DNA of 64,000 bases from Lantana camara (lineage: Eukaryota; Streptophyta; Magnoliopsida; Lamiales; Verbenaceae): NCBI GenBank assembly GCA_037501455.1, contig CM074857.1, positions 128,451,501 to 128,515,500 of the forward strand, written 5' to 3'. The notes beneath the pieces are model-generated. The model worked only from the letters and a program-made list of their open reading frames with translations. It ran no database searches and was not told the origin of the DNA. Numbering within the stretch: the first letter of the stretch is position 1; every line of letters starts with the position of its first letter. The position numbers and the translations under genes are program-made. This document shows positions 10,950 through 23,101 of the stretch, piece after piece.

Positions 10950-12600
10950 GATCAGAGATTGATCTGAAATTCAATGATGAAAACAGAGGAAAAACAGAGG
11001 AAAAAAGCTGCGCTTTCTTGCGAGATGGAGAGAATATGAATATATGGCAATCAAATGTGGAGGGAATATTGAAAAGTTTGTGAATTGTGGGACATGCAAA
11101 GCATCGATTCTTTTGGCTGTTTCATTGGCTTTCTCAAGTCTTTGTCAAAAGGGTGGGTTCACCTTCAAGAATATTAGGCTAAATGGAATCATATTTAACG
11201 TGTTTTATTCAATTAAAATTGGTTATTTTATGGTCATAAATTGTGCAAAATGATGAAATGTGGTGTATTTCTATGGACTATAGAATAGGACCCTCCTTTT
11301 TGAAATTAAAAATATTTGATTCTGCCCATTGGGTACATTTTTATTTCACAAAGTTGATGCATAATGTATGTGTATAAAGTGAGATATCGGGTTGTGATAT
11401 AAATAATTCTGACACTCTGTCAAGGAACTTTCGTTTTGTTATAAATGCATTAATTTAAAATGCATTCCTATGGGAGTAGCAAAAATATTCTTGTTCGAGT
11501 TAGGTCTAATCGCAAAACAATCGCACAAATGACAATTGTATATTCAAATATTCAAATATAGGACACCTAATTTATTATATACTCGAGTTATATTTGATCG
11601 TAATAGAATCATACAAATTGAAGTTGTTAACGTCGAACAACAACGTGTTTTGTTTATATTGATTTGTTGTTTATTCACAGTGCTTCTATCCAAATGGGAT
11701 TATTCTTAAAATTCATACGTATCTTTTCCTTCCCTATATTTACAATTCATCTAACATGATTATTCCTAATTTTCACGTGTAATTAACCCTACATTTGCCT
11801 AGATTTTTTATAATTAATCTTTAGAAAATACTCTTGGGCCCGAAGATAAACTTACTGATAGGGCTATCAATGGATCGAATTCAGTCCAGATTTAAAAAAT
11901 TCAACTGTGAATCCGAATTTATCAATGTTGGGTTTGCATAAAATCGGGATCAGCCGATTCGATAAAATATCCGACCGCATCAACAATAAAATTTATGTTT
12001 TTTCAAAAAAAAAAAAAAAACATACAAAACAATAAATATATACATATAATAATTACCAAATAATTATTATTTAATTATTTAATATTATTTAATTTAAAAT
12101 AAAAGATTACATATTATTTTAAGATAAATATTGAAAGATATACTATCAAAGGCAATGATACATATATCGAATTTTTTTCTTAATCTTATATTTAATTCAT
12201 TTATGTTAGATAATGAATATTTATAATCAAATATGATTCATCTTAATTCTATATTTAATCTATTAAATTTGGATAACAAATATTTATAATCAAATACGAT
12301 CATTAATTTTTGTTGAATCTATTTTTATTTTGAATAATAAATATTTATAACCAAATATGATCATCAATTCTCGTTATTTATTTATAACCATGTTAAGGTC
12401 ACTCGTACATAAGACTCTTATACAGAATAAAATCCAGCAATTATATTTATTTCGAATAACAAATATTTATTTGATATGGAATAAGATCCAGCAATTATAT
12501 TTAATTTATTTATTTCAAATAACAAATATTTATTATCAAATATGATTTCTTTAATGTTACTATTGAATACAAATTAAAATCCAACCCGTTGACGACCCAA
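10950..12600. other. HIPP upstream region and AT-rich spacer
   Basis: This holds the HIPP 5' flank (about 10950-11100) and then AT-rich DNA with no gene seen. An A-run lies at 12005-12020. The last 400 bp are a degenerate repeat, listed separately. Confidence 0.5.
12120..12550. repeat. Degenerate AT-rich tandem repeat
   Basis: A phrase close to AATAAATATTTATAATCAAA, followed by TATGATC or a variant, recurs five or six times with spacing of about 60-70 bp. Units are diverged. No coding capacity was seen. Confidence 0.6.
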
Positions 12601-12603
12601 CAT

Positions 12604-12618
12604 TTACACTTGACTTGG
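12604..12618 (-). terminator. snRNA 3' box of the U2 gene
   Basis: Just beyond the U2 3' end on the - strand, AGTGTAA (12604-12610) lies downstream of CA dinucleotides. This fits the plant snRNA 3'-box consensus CA(N)3-10AGTNNAA, which directs 3'-end formation. Confidence 0.6.
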
Positions 12619-12814
12619 TGGGGTGCGCCAGGCCCATGCTGTAGTGCAACGCACGGGCGACGCTCGAAGGCCCAGGTAGCAAGCTACCTTAATGGGCCGT
12701 TCCCCCTAAAAAAATAAATTTAATATCATGTGGGCCGATGGCCCACGTATCAGATATTAAACTGATAAGAACAGATACTACACTTGATCTTAGCCAAAAG
12801 GCCGAGAAAGGTAT
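12619..12814 (-). ncRNA. U2: U2 spliceosomal snRNA
   Basis: The - strand starts ATACCTTTCTCGGCCTTTTG, the conserved U2 5' end. The GTAGTA branch-site-pairing segment follows within AAGTGTAGTATCTG. The stem-loop with the GTGGGCC...GGCCCAC palindrome comes next, and then a U-rich Sm-like site near 12705-12716. U2 base-pairs with the intron branch point in the spliceosome. The 3' end is set at the usual plant length of about 196 nt and may be a few bases off. The complete promoter and 3' box suggest a functional gene. Confidence 0.95.
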
Positions 12815-12840
12815 GCTTTAAAACATTTAAAATGACCCAA

Positions 12841-12890
12841 TTTATACTAACAATCCCCCACCATGTTTAATCAAGATTTCGATGTGGGAT
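12841..12890 (-). promoter_or_regulatory. Plant snRNA promoter: USE and TATA box
   Basis: Read on the - strand, the upstream sequence element ATCCCACATCG (12880-12890) matches the plant USE RTCCCACATCG exactly. TATAAA lies at 12841-12846, about 27-32 bp before the U2 start. The USE and TATA are about 33 bp apart, the spacing known for RNA polymerase II snRNA genes rather than the shorter Pol III spacing. Confidence 0.88.
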
Positions 12891-12959
12891 TAAGCAACTA
12901 ATCACAATTAAACTCATTAAACCATTCACTAACACATTATTATAAGAAAGAAAGAATGA

Positions 12960-13886
12960 CTATGCATAAACGTGAGGGTTCTCTAAAAGATGAGCTTCCA
13001 CGACTTTGAATATCCCCGTGGCACTCTCTTTGCCGGCCTTGATCTCTTCCTCGTTAAGTTCGAACCCTCCGAGGGTACGGTATTCGCTCGTCATCTTGAG
13101 AATGCAGCTGCCATTGGTGGAGGATTCGAATCTGATCTCGTACGCGATGGACTCGAGCTTGTCGCCCAGTGCGTCTCCCTCGATCATCGTGTACTTGCAC
13201 GTGAGGTTTTCTTTGTCCACTTCGTCTATACGATGCTTCACGTACGTGAAATGGCTAGCTGTATATAAGAAAAGGTGGATGTTAGATATATATCATGTTA
13301 AAAGATGGTTTGGTTGGTGCCTTAACATTTAGCTTTTGAGATAGTTACACAAAGGTGAGTTGAAGTTTGATCTAGTTACGCACACTGTGTCAGAGGTTTG
13401 AAAATTACAAAAACTCCCCCTAGCATATCCTGAAACTTGACCTAACACGTCATATTATATTATAGCCATCGATCAAATACATTGATTAGTAAGTACTGTC
13501 AAGAGGAAAATAGGATATTTGTAAATAATTAGAGGTGAAATTATCAAAATCTCATGGATCTAAATGTAATGTAAGTTCTTTGAGCATAAGAAAGTTTTTG
13601 TAACTTGTAAAACTCAAGGGGAAGTTTATGTAATGAAACCAAACATCACTGTATGTCAGTGTAACTGTCCCTTAACATTTTAAGAGCGCTCAAATGGCTT
13701 ACACTCGGTGAAATTGACTTGTTCGATGCTTCCAGCTCCTCCATCTCCTTGCAATTTATCCACGCTTTTGATGAATTGGGGCAGGAGTTTTGGTACTAGG
13801 GTGTGGAATTCTACGACCAAGGCCGTAAAGAGTCGTCCGGCTGCAACCGGGCTCGGAAATTCTTGAGTGATGCTTGTAACTCCCAT
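12960..13886 (-). CDS. PR-10 / Bet v 1 family protein, copy 1
   Basis: Small cytosolic pathogenesis-related protein of the Bet v 1 fold, whose members bind hydrophobic ligands (cytokinins, flavonoids, sterols); the ligand here is unknown. Exon 1 is 13703-13886 and exon 2 is 12960-13258, in phase, giving 160 residues, the usual length. The intron sits at the conserved family position after codon 61. It is GT-AG and 444 bp long. The glycine-rich loop GDGGAGS lies near residue 47. The ligand-pocket Tyr/Glu region and IEGD motif follow, and the last helix is EEEIKAGKE...VEAHLL. The ATG at 13886 was chosen because MGVTSITQEF matches the family N-terminus, although the frame is open further upstream. 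A TATATAAA box lies near 13962-13970. Confidence 0.9.
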
Positions 13887-14021
13887 AATGGTTCCAAGAT
13901 TCTTGGTGTTGAGATCAAAATAGTATGAATCAATTGACGAAAAGAGATGAGTATAATATATGTTTATATAGAGAGAATTATTAGGCAAAGTTTGGTTTCT
14001 AAGCACCTTAATATTGAACAT

Positions 14022-14579
14022 TGATCAAGAAAAATCTATGTTCAAAATACTCCAACTATAGGTTAGTCTTTGTTTTATAACTTAAGAATTTTCTTGGGTG
14101 ATTTCTTGCATTTATTTTTCCACAAGGGCGGCCTTTATTATTATCACTTTCAAATGTGGACATATGAAATACACCTTTCCTATGCTTTTCTTGACTATAA
14201 TTTGGCAGGAATTTAGATTTCCCTCTTTCAATTAATTATCATTTTTTGGATGTAACAAATCCTAAAACATTATAAAATCTAATCAAGAATGTCTCAAATA
14301 TGACCTTATTATATAATCCAAATATATATATACACGGTTGGTTCAAGTGGTTGAAAATTTCTTTTTCCAGGGCAATGATAAATGTGTTTCAAACAGTAAT
14401 TAGCTCGAATAATACAAAATTGATATTTACCTCATAAAATAAAATACTTTCATTCCATCATCTCACACATTTTTATTATCATATGCCAAAAATTTCAATC
14501 TTTTTGGCAAGTAGAAATATACATATAACCATGATCACATGCTAAAACAACACGTTTTGAGGCAAATCAAGTGAAATAT
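14022..14579. other. Spacer between PR-10 copies 1 and 2
   Basis: AT-rich DNA holding the copy 1 promoter and the copy 2 3' flank. No other feature was seen. Confidence 0.5.
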
Positions 14580-15187
14580 TCAAGCATATGCCTCAGGGTT
14601 GGCTAAGAGGTACCCTTCCACAGCCTTAAACACACCTTCTGCCTTCTCTTTCCCTTCCTTGATCTCCTCCTCTTTGATCTCCACGCCCGGTTTCACGTAA
14701 TACGTACTGACATTTTTACCCTTGGTGCCACCATCGGGCCCCGCCTCGAGCTTCATCTCGTAGCTGATCTTCTCCAGCTTGTCTGCGAGTGCATCTCCTT
14801 CGATCACCGTGTAAGCATAGCTCATGTTTTTCTCATCCACAGCATCGACCTTGTGCTTAACGAACTCGAATGGACTACCTGCATTGCCAAAAGGAAACTC
14901 AAATACGCGATTCTTGATCAAATTATACTGATTCAAACACGTAGTGCTTTGGCCAAAGATGAAATTAATGAAATGAAAATGTGGTTTGAGGGCAGGCCTT
15001 GTGCGAAGTTTATCTTCTTGATGGTTCCAGGGCCTCCGTCTCCTTGGATTATCTCGACGTTCTTGATCGCCTGAGGGACGAGCTTGGGAATGAGGCTGTC
15101 GGCGTCGAGTATCAAGGCCTTGAACAGCCTCTGAGGGAGAATGGGGGTGGTGAACTCATCTGTGATGGAAACAGGACTGCTCCCCAT
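14580..15187 (-). CDS. PR-10 / Bet v 1 family protein, copy 2 (GC splice donor)
   Basis: Same family and conserved intron position as copy 1. Exon 1 is 14998-15187 and exon 2 is 14580-14878, giving 162 residues if joined as the family predicts. The glycine-rich loop GDGGPGT, the IEGD motif and the C-terminal helix ending NPEAYA are all present. The oddity is the donor: phase and homology require CAAG|GCCTGC, a GC donor with a poor consensus. No GT fits nearby. The acceptor GCAG is normal and the intron is 119 bp. Splicing may be weak or the gene may be losing function. A TATAAATA box lies near 15296-15304 on the - strand. Confidence 0.82.
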
Positions 15188-15309
15188 GTTTCTTTTTTCA
15201 AATTTTCTCTAAGGAAGAAGATGGAATTGATGATAGTTATGATCAAATGAAGTGTGTGTGAGAATTGAGATGGAGTGGTGGAAATTCTTTGTGGTATTTA
15301 TAGATCGGT

Positions 15310-16692
15310 GGAAGGAGGATTGCTTGATCATGGGGACAGTACTGTAGTTCACAAGATTTTGTAGCAATTTAACTAGTTGGGAGGTGGAATAGTAAATTGT
15401 ACTCCTTCATTTAATTTGGACAACTTTTTTTTTTTTTGTTTTTTTTTAATCATGGGATGATCTTGAGTTTTACTATGGCGGTTGATACGACCTAATTCTG
15501 ATCGGACAATTTCTTACGCCCGATGCAAGTAAGAATAGGAATAGGGATAGTTACGAATACCAGAAAAAATCTTCATAGTTGACACTTGACAAATTACGAG
15601 TAATACCCCGAATTTTGGACAAGAGCTACGAAAAACATCTCGAGTTTCTCAATTATCAAGATTTTTTTCGTAATTCGTTAAACCTCAGGGTAATCGTAAT
15701 CACCCCGTTGGAATAGTACATTTAATTTTAGCATCAATAATTGAATTAGATACATATAGCAAAACATTAATGTCAAAAATAACATTGGTGAGGAAGTGCC
15801 GGTTTATAAATGGCCGAATTGTCTGGTGTTTTGGTAGTTGAAGCGATGAGCTATCCATGGCCACAACATTTTTGTACCACGAATAGTAACAACATTTATT
15901 GATGAGGGATGAGAAATTCCCACAACAAAGTTAAGACAAATTATTAAGTTTGATGCATGCATAAAGATTATTAGGACCCAAATGGACCTTGATCGAGTAG
16001 TGATTGACCAGATCACGAGCTACAGACTTTACGTAATTTTTTAAGAGGTCAAAGTTCGAAACGTACTTGATAAAAAAATTCTTGGGGAGAGCTTTAATTA
16101 TCGTCCAAATTGAATTCAATTAAATGGAATATTAAAACAAAAAATTTAAGGTTATTAGGAATTGTTTATACATATGTATAACTATATAAGCTGCATTATT
16201 TGACTTGGGAAAATTATTGCAAGGAATATATATGGGGCCATCTTCTAGATGAATAATTCTCATATTTGATGGCATGGAGATATAGCATAATTTTTCTAAT
16301 CATATAAAAATATGATGATGAGTATGTACTTATATGTTGAAATATTGATTATGATACAACTAGAAGTTTTGACGGTGGCAGAATTTTTAGGTTTGAGGGG
16401 CGGAGGGATCATGACTAGCTTGGGATCGAAGATACTAAAGAATTGAAGTGGAAGATACTAGTGGCTAGAATATAAAAACCAAATATTAATCCACAATTCC
16501 ATCATTACATATAAATATTACAAAATAAATACAACATAAATGCATCGTAAATATGCTTATTACAAACCCAATGCCCATTTAAAAGCCAAAGCCAAAAACA
16601 AAATCAAACACACCTCAAGATCATCACAACACACATAATTTTATTCAATTCCTGCAAAATCAAACAAGAAAAGGTTATGAAACTAATAATAC
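15310..16692. other. Spacer between PR-10 copies 2 and 3
   Basis: No gene was seen. Segments at 16141-16245 and 16465-16650 recur near the remains of copy 4 (24464-24605 and 31470-31626 plus 63221 onward). They mark the edges of an old tandem duplication unit. Confidence 0.6.
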
Positions 16693-16952
16693 TTAGTTGT
16701 AGGAATGAGGGTGTGCATGGAGGTGAGCCTCAACAGCCTTGAAGAGTGCCTTCGCCTTCTCCTTCCCTTCCTTGATCTTCTCCTCCGTGATGTGGTGATC
16801 GTCCCCCTTGGTGTGATACGTGCTCGTCGTCTTGCAGACCGACCCCCCATCCGGGCCCTCCTCGATCTTAACCACGTACGAGATGGACTCGAGAACTCCA
16901 GCCAGGGCATCCCCCTCGATCACGCAGTACTCACTACCAAAAAAAACAGAAT

Positions 16953-17280
16953 TAGTGACCGCCAAATCGGTCACTAATACCATAAAAATCGGTCACTGAT
17001 TGACATCAGTGACCGATCAGTGACCGATCGTGATCGGTTGGTAAAAACCTCGCAACTAATTATTCAGTGACCGATATATATCGGTCACTAAATTAGTGAC
17101 CGAAATATCGGTCACTAATATGAAAAAAACGGTCACTAACCAATTTTGTTTGTTTTGTTAAATCAGTCACAAAGCGGTCACTAATTCAGTGACCGCTTAC
17201 GATCGGTCACTAAAAATTTTATATTTTTGATCATTGATTGTCGGTCACAAATTGTGACTGATTGGCGGTCACTAATTTTC
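16953..17280. repeat. Left subterminal repeats of the CACTA element
   Basis: The motif CGGTCACTAA and its inverse TTAGTGACCG recur many times in both orientations. This is typical of CACTA subterminal regions bound by the TnpA-type protein. Confidence 0.9.
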
Positions 17281-18774
17281 TCAAATACATTTTTATTTTT
17301 GTTATGGATTAGTGGTATTATTTAACTAATTATTAATTTTATATTATTAAAAATAATATTTTTTATTTTTTATTTCTCTATTATTGTCATGCATTAATTA
17401 AAAATCGAATCATAATAAACAAAAGTAATAATGTGAAATTAAATATATAAAATTTTAACATAATTCCATAATCATCATTACAAATTATCAAATTAAAAGT
17501 AAAATTACTCAAACCACTAATAAACAAATGAAAAACAATTTTCATCAAAAAAATTCAATCACCTTCATCTATTCCATGTAAAACTTCAAAAAACTTCTAC
17601 TTGTGTTGTATTAGCTACTTCTAAAATGTTCAATCTCTCCGAGTACTAGGCAAACATCACCGATAAAACTTCTCTATCTTGCCTCATCGACCACTTTCTA
17701 ACTCTTCGGCTATCTTTCGCGCTTCCTGAATAATATCAATAAATTGTAAGTATAAAAATTTGACAACTAAAACAATATTTGATGATAACTCATTTACAAA
17801 CAATTTCTACACGTAAAGCAACATTAAACATCAATTTCTACATCAGGAAATTTTCTCAAAAGAATAGGCTCATATTCCTGAGAGATCATCAAATTCATCA
17901 ATACCAATAATACCATAAGAATCACAAATCAATTATTCCTACATGAAATTAAATCCTAAATCCAATCTTTTCAAAAACAATGTCAAACAATAACTTGCGA
18001 AATTCACAAATATACCATCAATAACAGAGAGTTACAAATGAAAGAAATGTCAAATTCATCATCTCAAAGTAGAAATTATTTTTAATGTTTATTACCTAAA
18101 GTGAATCTGGTCATCCGCTTATGTATAATGTATTTGATTTATATTAATTTAGAAACTGTAATACTTGTTACTTTTGCGGCTGCACAAACTTTTTAAATAT
18201 GAAAAGGAATACAAGACCATTGAATTTGAGTTAGCTAAGGTGTAGTTTTCTTGATGCCAGCACGAACAAGACAGCTTTTATGGTTATGATTCTCATGTTT
18301 AATTTCCAAATATGAAAAATATAAGATATGTAAGAGCACTACGATTCTATTTAATGTGAAAATAATTAAAACGGGCCGAAGGACAGCTTAACAAAATGGA
18401 ATTATTATTTTTATCAGCTGCCTTTCACAGATCACAAGTCTCAAGTCTTGGAAGGTTGGAGCAACTAAGAGATAAATCATAAATCTTCTAGATATCTTAC
18501 TTGAAGCAGAAACTTATAGGAAAATGAGTTTTCACCTAATGATTATGATCGCTTATACAAATGCATACATATGGTATAAAATTTCAGATAGAACATCTAG
18601 TGCAACATCTAGATTCCTTTTTGTTGAAAACACAGTTTTGAAGAGTTAAGACTTAAGAGTATCAAGACCGAGGTTGTGCTTAATAGACCATGTAAGGTAA
18701 CTTCATCAAAAGTGCAAGAATCAGAAATTTACCAATAAGATTTTTGGATAGTCGTACCTTAGAACCATCTTCCA
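17281..18774. other. CACTA interior, left part
   Basis: AT-rich DNA without a recognisable gene. A short - strand stretch near 17665-17730 reads like a helical EARKIAEEL peptide and could be a transposase or gene remnant, but it is too short to name. Confidence 0.4.
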
Positions 18775-18775
18775 A

Positions 18776-18830
18776 GTATTTAATTCCAATTCCAACCTTG
18801 CACGGATTCCTGCAAAACACTAGTGTGAGC
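18776..18830 (-). pseudogene. Captured exon fragment, possibly ribosomal protein L24-like
   Basis: On the - strand, TTTTGCAG precedes an open stretch reading NPCKVGIGIKYLEDGSK, which is followed by a GT dinucleotide. It therefore looks like one complete exon with its splice sites. KYLEDGSKVR-type wording resembles organellar ribosomal protein uL24, but the match is from memory and short. It lies among better-supported captured exons. Confidence 0.3.
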
Positions 18831-19078
18831 CATCATTTTATTGAAAATAATGAAAACAAGACACAAAGAAAAGGCGTTAGCATCTAACCTTGTCACAAGA
18901 CCACTGTATATTCCAGTTTCACATTCTCATCACCAATTGTTATATATAAGAACATGATAACAACATCTCCCATGTTTTCAAATCAAAATACAATTCCAAA
19001 TTACATATCCAATCTCAACAACTTCAAGATTTTATTCATTTGAAAATAATTAATCATCTCTACCAAAATCCACTCGAT

Positions 19079-19146
19079 GGAGGCTGAGTAAAAATAACCA
19101 GGGGTGGTACCAGACTGTCTTCCAAAGAGTCCATTCAAATTGGGAC
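19079..19146 (-). pseudogene. Captured cytochrome c exon 2 fragment
   Basis: After a normal CAG acceptor the - strand reads (G)[17 protein letters not shown], the highly conserved start of cytochrome c exon 2. Similarity fades after about YSA, where FYSAS replaces the usual residues and the rest of the exon is absent. The phase matches exon 1 at 19889-19973. It cannot make a functional cytochrome c. Confidence 0.88.
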
Positions 19147-19184
19147 CTGTAGATTAGGATCGTGGGAATCAGCTCAAGCACAAG

Positions 19185-19273
19185 ACACATACTATTCCAG
19201 TTCCATGCTTCACAAAGAAAGCCATAGCCTCTGGTGTAACCTTTGATGCAGCCATTATGAGATCTCCTTCATT
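19185..19273 (-). pseudogene. Captured RIBA-type (DHBP synthase) exon fragment
   Basis: The - strand reads NEGDLIMAASKVTPEAMAFF and then VKHGTGIVCV. This is the strongly conserved N-terminal block of 3,4-dihydroxy-2-butanone-4-phosphate synthase, the riboflavin-pathway activity of plant RIBA (RibBA) proteins. The upstream acidic catalytic segment and the remainder of the enzyme are not seen. It lies between the two captured cytochrome c exons, in the same orientation. Confidence 0.82.
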
Positions 19274-19883
19274 CACATGTTTCATGTTTCCATAATGGAG
19301 ACTGTTCCAACAAAAAGAAAGTTAAGCAACAAGTTCATTAAAGCGTTTTATGGACAAAAAGATTTGGGAATAGCAAGATTTTTAGATCAAATGCAAGAAT
19401 ATTATTATCAGATTCCAGAGAACAGGAAAATTTACTGTAATCAAACTCATGCAAAAGCCAAAACCATATAATTACGGGATGAGAGTCATTCTCATAGGCA
19501 GCACTCATTGCAACTATAGGAAAAAACTCTTTATATGGGCGTTCCTGTGACTACGATGTAGACTCTTCTTGGTGCTTGGGATCAATACCAATAAAATCCC
19601 TTGTAAGTAACAGATAGAAATGAGAGAGTTTGAGCTCTAAATATTAATTAGAATTAACATACAGGGTTAAGCCCACTAGATCAAATAGAACAGGGAAGAT
19701 TCATTCGATATGTTCCCATGCTTTTGGATCCAAAAATAGCTTTACTCGGCAACAACACAGACTGCATCATCCCAGGAATAAAATCTGTATATGCCGCTCA
19801 TCCCAGGTTCTATTTTATCAAATCTCGCACAATCATACGAACAATACCAAAACAAAACAAACAATAAATCAAATATTCGTCTA

Positions 19884-20789
<906 letters not shown>

Positions 20790-21345
20790 TTCTAAAGTAT
20801 GAATTTTGATTCTAACATTATCTCAAATCAACTCTCACGTTTTGATTCAATAAATACTTCGAAACATATATTTCTTAATTAATCCAATAAATTTAAGTCG
20901 AGCTTTAAACATAATCTAATGAAAAATTAAAACTTGATCACTTTACGAATTGATTGTAACATTCTTCCAAACTATGGATTTTGATTCAATGAATGCTTCG
21001 AAACATATTTTTATTAACCTAACAAAGTTAAGTCGAGTTTTAAATTACATTTAATAAAGTTAAAACTTGATTTGATTCACGAATCAATTCTATCATTCGT
21101 CCAAAGTATGAATTCTGAATCAATTCTCAAGTGGATCATTTTGATTCAATGAGTATACTTCGAAATATATATATTTTTAATTAATCTAACACAGTTATGT
21201 CGAGTTTGAAATTTAATTTAATAAAGTTAAAAATTCATCTGATTAATGAATTAATTCTAGCATTTTTCCAAAGTATGAATTTCAAATCAATTCTCAAGTG
21301 GATCGTTTTGATTCAATGAATATTTAGTTTGATAAGAAAAATAGT
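20790..21345. repeat. Degenerate long tandem repeat inside the CACTA element
   Basis: About four units of roughly 130-170 bp share TTGATTCAATGAATACTTCG, AAGTCGAGTTT and CCAAAGTATGAATT phrases. Units differ by indels. Further partial units occur near 21545-21610. Confidence 0.7.
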
Positions 21346-22154
21346 AGACATATATTACCAAAAATATGTGGAGAGGTGACCCATTATTATACTATTTATC
21401 TTTGTATATATGTAAATATTGTATAAAATAAAAAGGGTATTCTTTAAATTTATATATATGTAAGTATTGTAGAAACAAAAGCAGTACTCTTTAAATATTA
21501 GTTAATTATGTATGTTCATTAAATGGATAAACAAAAGCAGTACTCTTTAAAAGTATGCATTTCGAATCAATTTTTAGGTAGATCATTTTAATTTAATGGA
21601 TACTTCAAAATATATTTAAATAGTCAATGATCAAATTTAACTTGGTTCAAAGAACAAGAAAAGTCAATGTTAGGTATAGATGTGATTAAATAGTTAATGA
21701 TCAAATTTATACTTTGTTCCTAGATAACATAAGTCGTTGAGTGAGGTAAGCAACCCGACACTCGATTCTCAAAGTGACAAATTAATTAATATAAGTGTGG
21801 ATGCTCTGAACTAGTTATCTTAGTCCGCGAACTAATTTATCTTGGTCTGTGAATTAAGAATAGGTAATGCATGGGTTAGTGGCATAATTATTATAAATTT
21901 TTGCTTGAAAGACTTAATTATATTAAATTGATGTTAAGTTTTGTGGGACTCTCTTATCTAATAGATAACTGATAAATTAAAATTTCATACCATGATTTAG
22001 GCACTCAAGCATTAAATTATTTTACTAAAATAATTTCATTAAATAGTTTTTAGATATTTTAAAACTTTTTCTCTAATATTAAAACATAAAAGTATTAATA
22101 AATTCAAAATTGACTTATTTATATTTTTGGAAATAACTAAAATATCATGAAAAT

Positions 22155-22745
22155 TTCATTAGTGACCGATTAGTGACTGATTTAATTTTCAGCTATAAAA
22201 TTAGTGACCGATTAGTGACCGCCGTAAACCAAAATTAAAGAATTAGTGACCGATCTGTGACCGATAAAAATCAGTCACAGAATCAGTGACTGATCAGTGA
22301 CCGATTAGGGTTTGGGTCACAACATCACTAAAAGATTAGGGTAAAGTCACAAAATTAGTGACCGATTAGTGACCGATAAAAATGAATCACAAAATCAGTG
22401 ACCGATTAGTGACCGATAGAATATCAGTCATAAAATCAGTGACCGCAATACTCCATAATCGAAGAATTTGTGACCGATCTATGACCGATAGTAATCAGTC
22501 ACAGAATCAGTGACCGATCAGTGACCGACTAAATTTTGGGTCACAAAATCAGTGACCGATTAGTGACCGATAAAAGTTGGGTCATTAAATTAATGACCGA
22601 TTAGTGACCGATTTGTTGCTGAATTTTTTGCGGTCACTAATCGGTCACTGATTACTATATGTTTGTAATATCGGTCACTGATCAGTCACTGATCGGTCAC
22701 TGATCAGTGACCGATCAATCGGTCACTGAAAATCGGTCACTAATC
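22155..22745. repeat. Right subterminal repeats of the CACTA element
   Basis: Dense copies of TTAGTGACCGAT and TCAGTGACCGAT, mostly in one orientation and inverted near the very end. They match the left-end repeats. Confidence 0.92.
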
Positions 22746-23101
22746 CCGTTTTTTTTGGTAGTGACTTGAACACGTGGTTTTCCTCGTCGATCTCATCAAT
22801 GCGGTGCTTCGCGGTTTTGTACTGGCTCCCTGCATGAATTCAGACTTCTACAATCAGCTCTAGTTAAATTCAGGTGCAATATACACGTACGTAACTCCCC
22901 CTAAACGAAATACGTACCTTCACCGAAAGTAATCAACTTCACGGTCCCGACTCCGCCATCACCCTCGAGGACCTCGACGCTCTTGATTGCCTGAGGCAAG
23001 ACCTGTGGGATGAGGTTGTCGCTATCAAGGATGAAAGACTTGAACAGCCTCTTTGGTGGGATTGAGGAGACGACTTCTTGCTCGTAAGTGATAGCACCCA
23101 T

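Noticed and set aside
12841..12890. Pol III-type snRNA promoter
   Set aside because: USE-TATA spacing of about 33 bp fits Pol II, the gene is U2, and a 3' box rather than a T-run follows.
12990..13332. + strand ORFs overlapping PR-10 copy 1
   Set aside because: Antisense shadows of exon 2; the Bet v 1 reading is on the - strand.
15804..16119. Overlapping - strand ORFs of 60-70 codons in the PR-10 spacer
   Set aside because: No family resemblance, no splice context, AT-rich random composition.
19277..19471. 64-codon + strand ORF within the CACTA element
   Set aside because: No homology, and it runs opposite to the captured exons.
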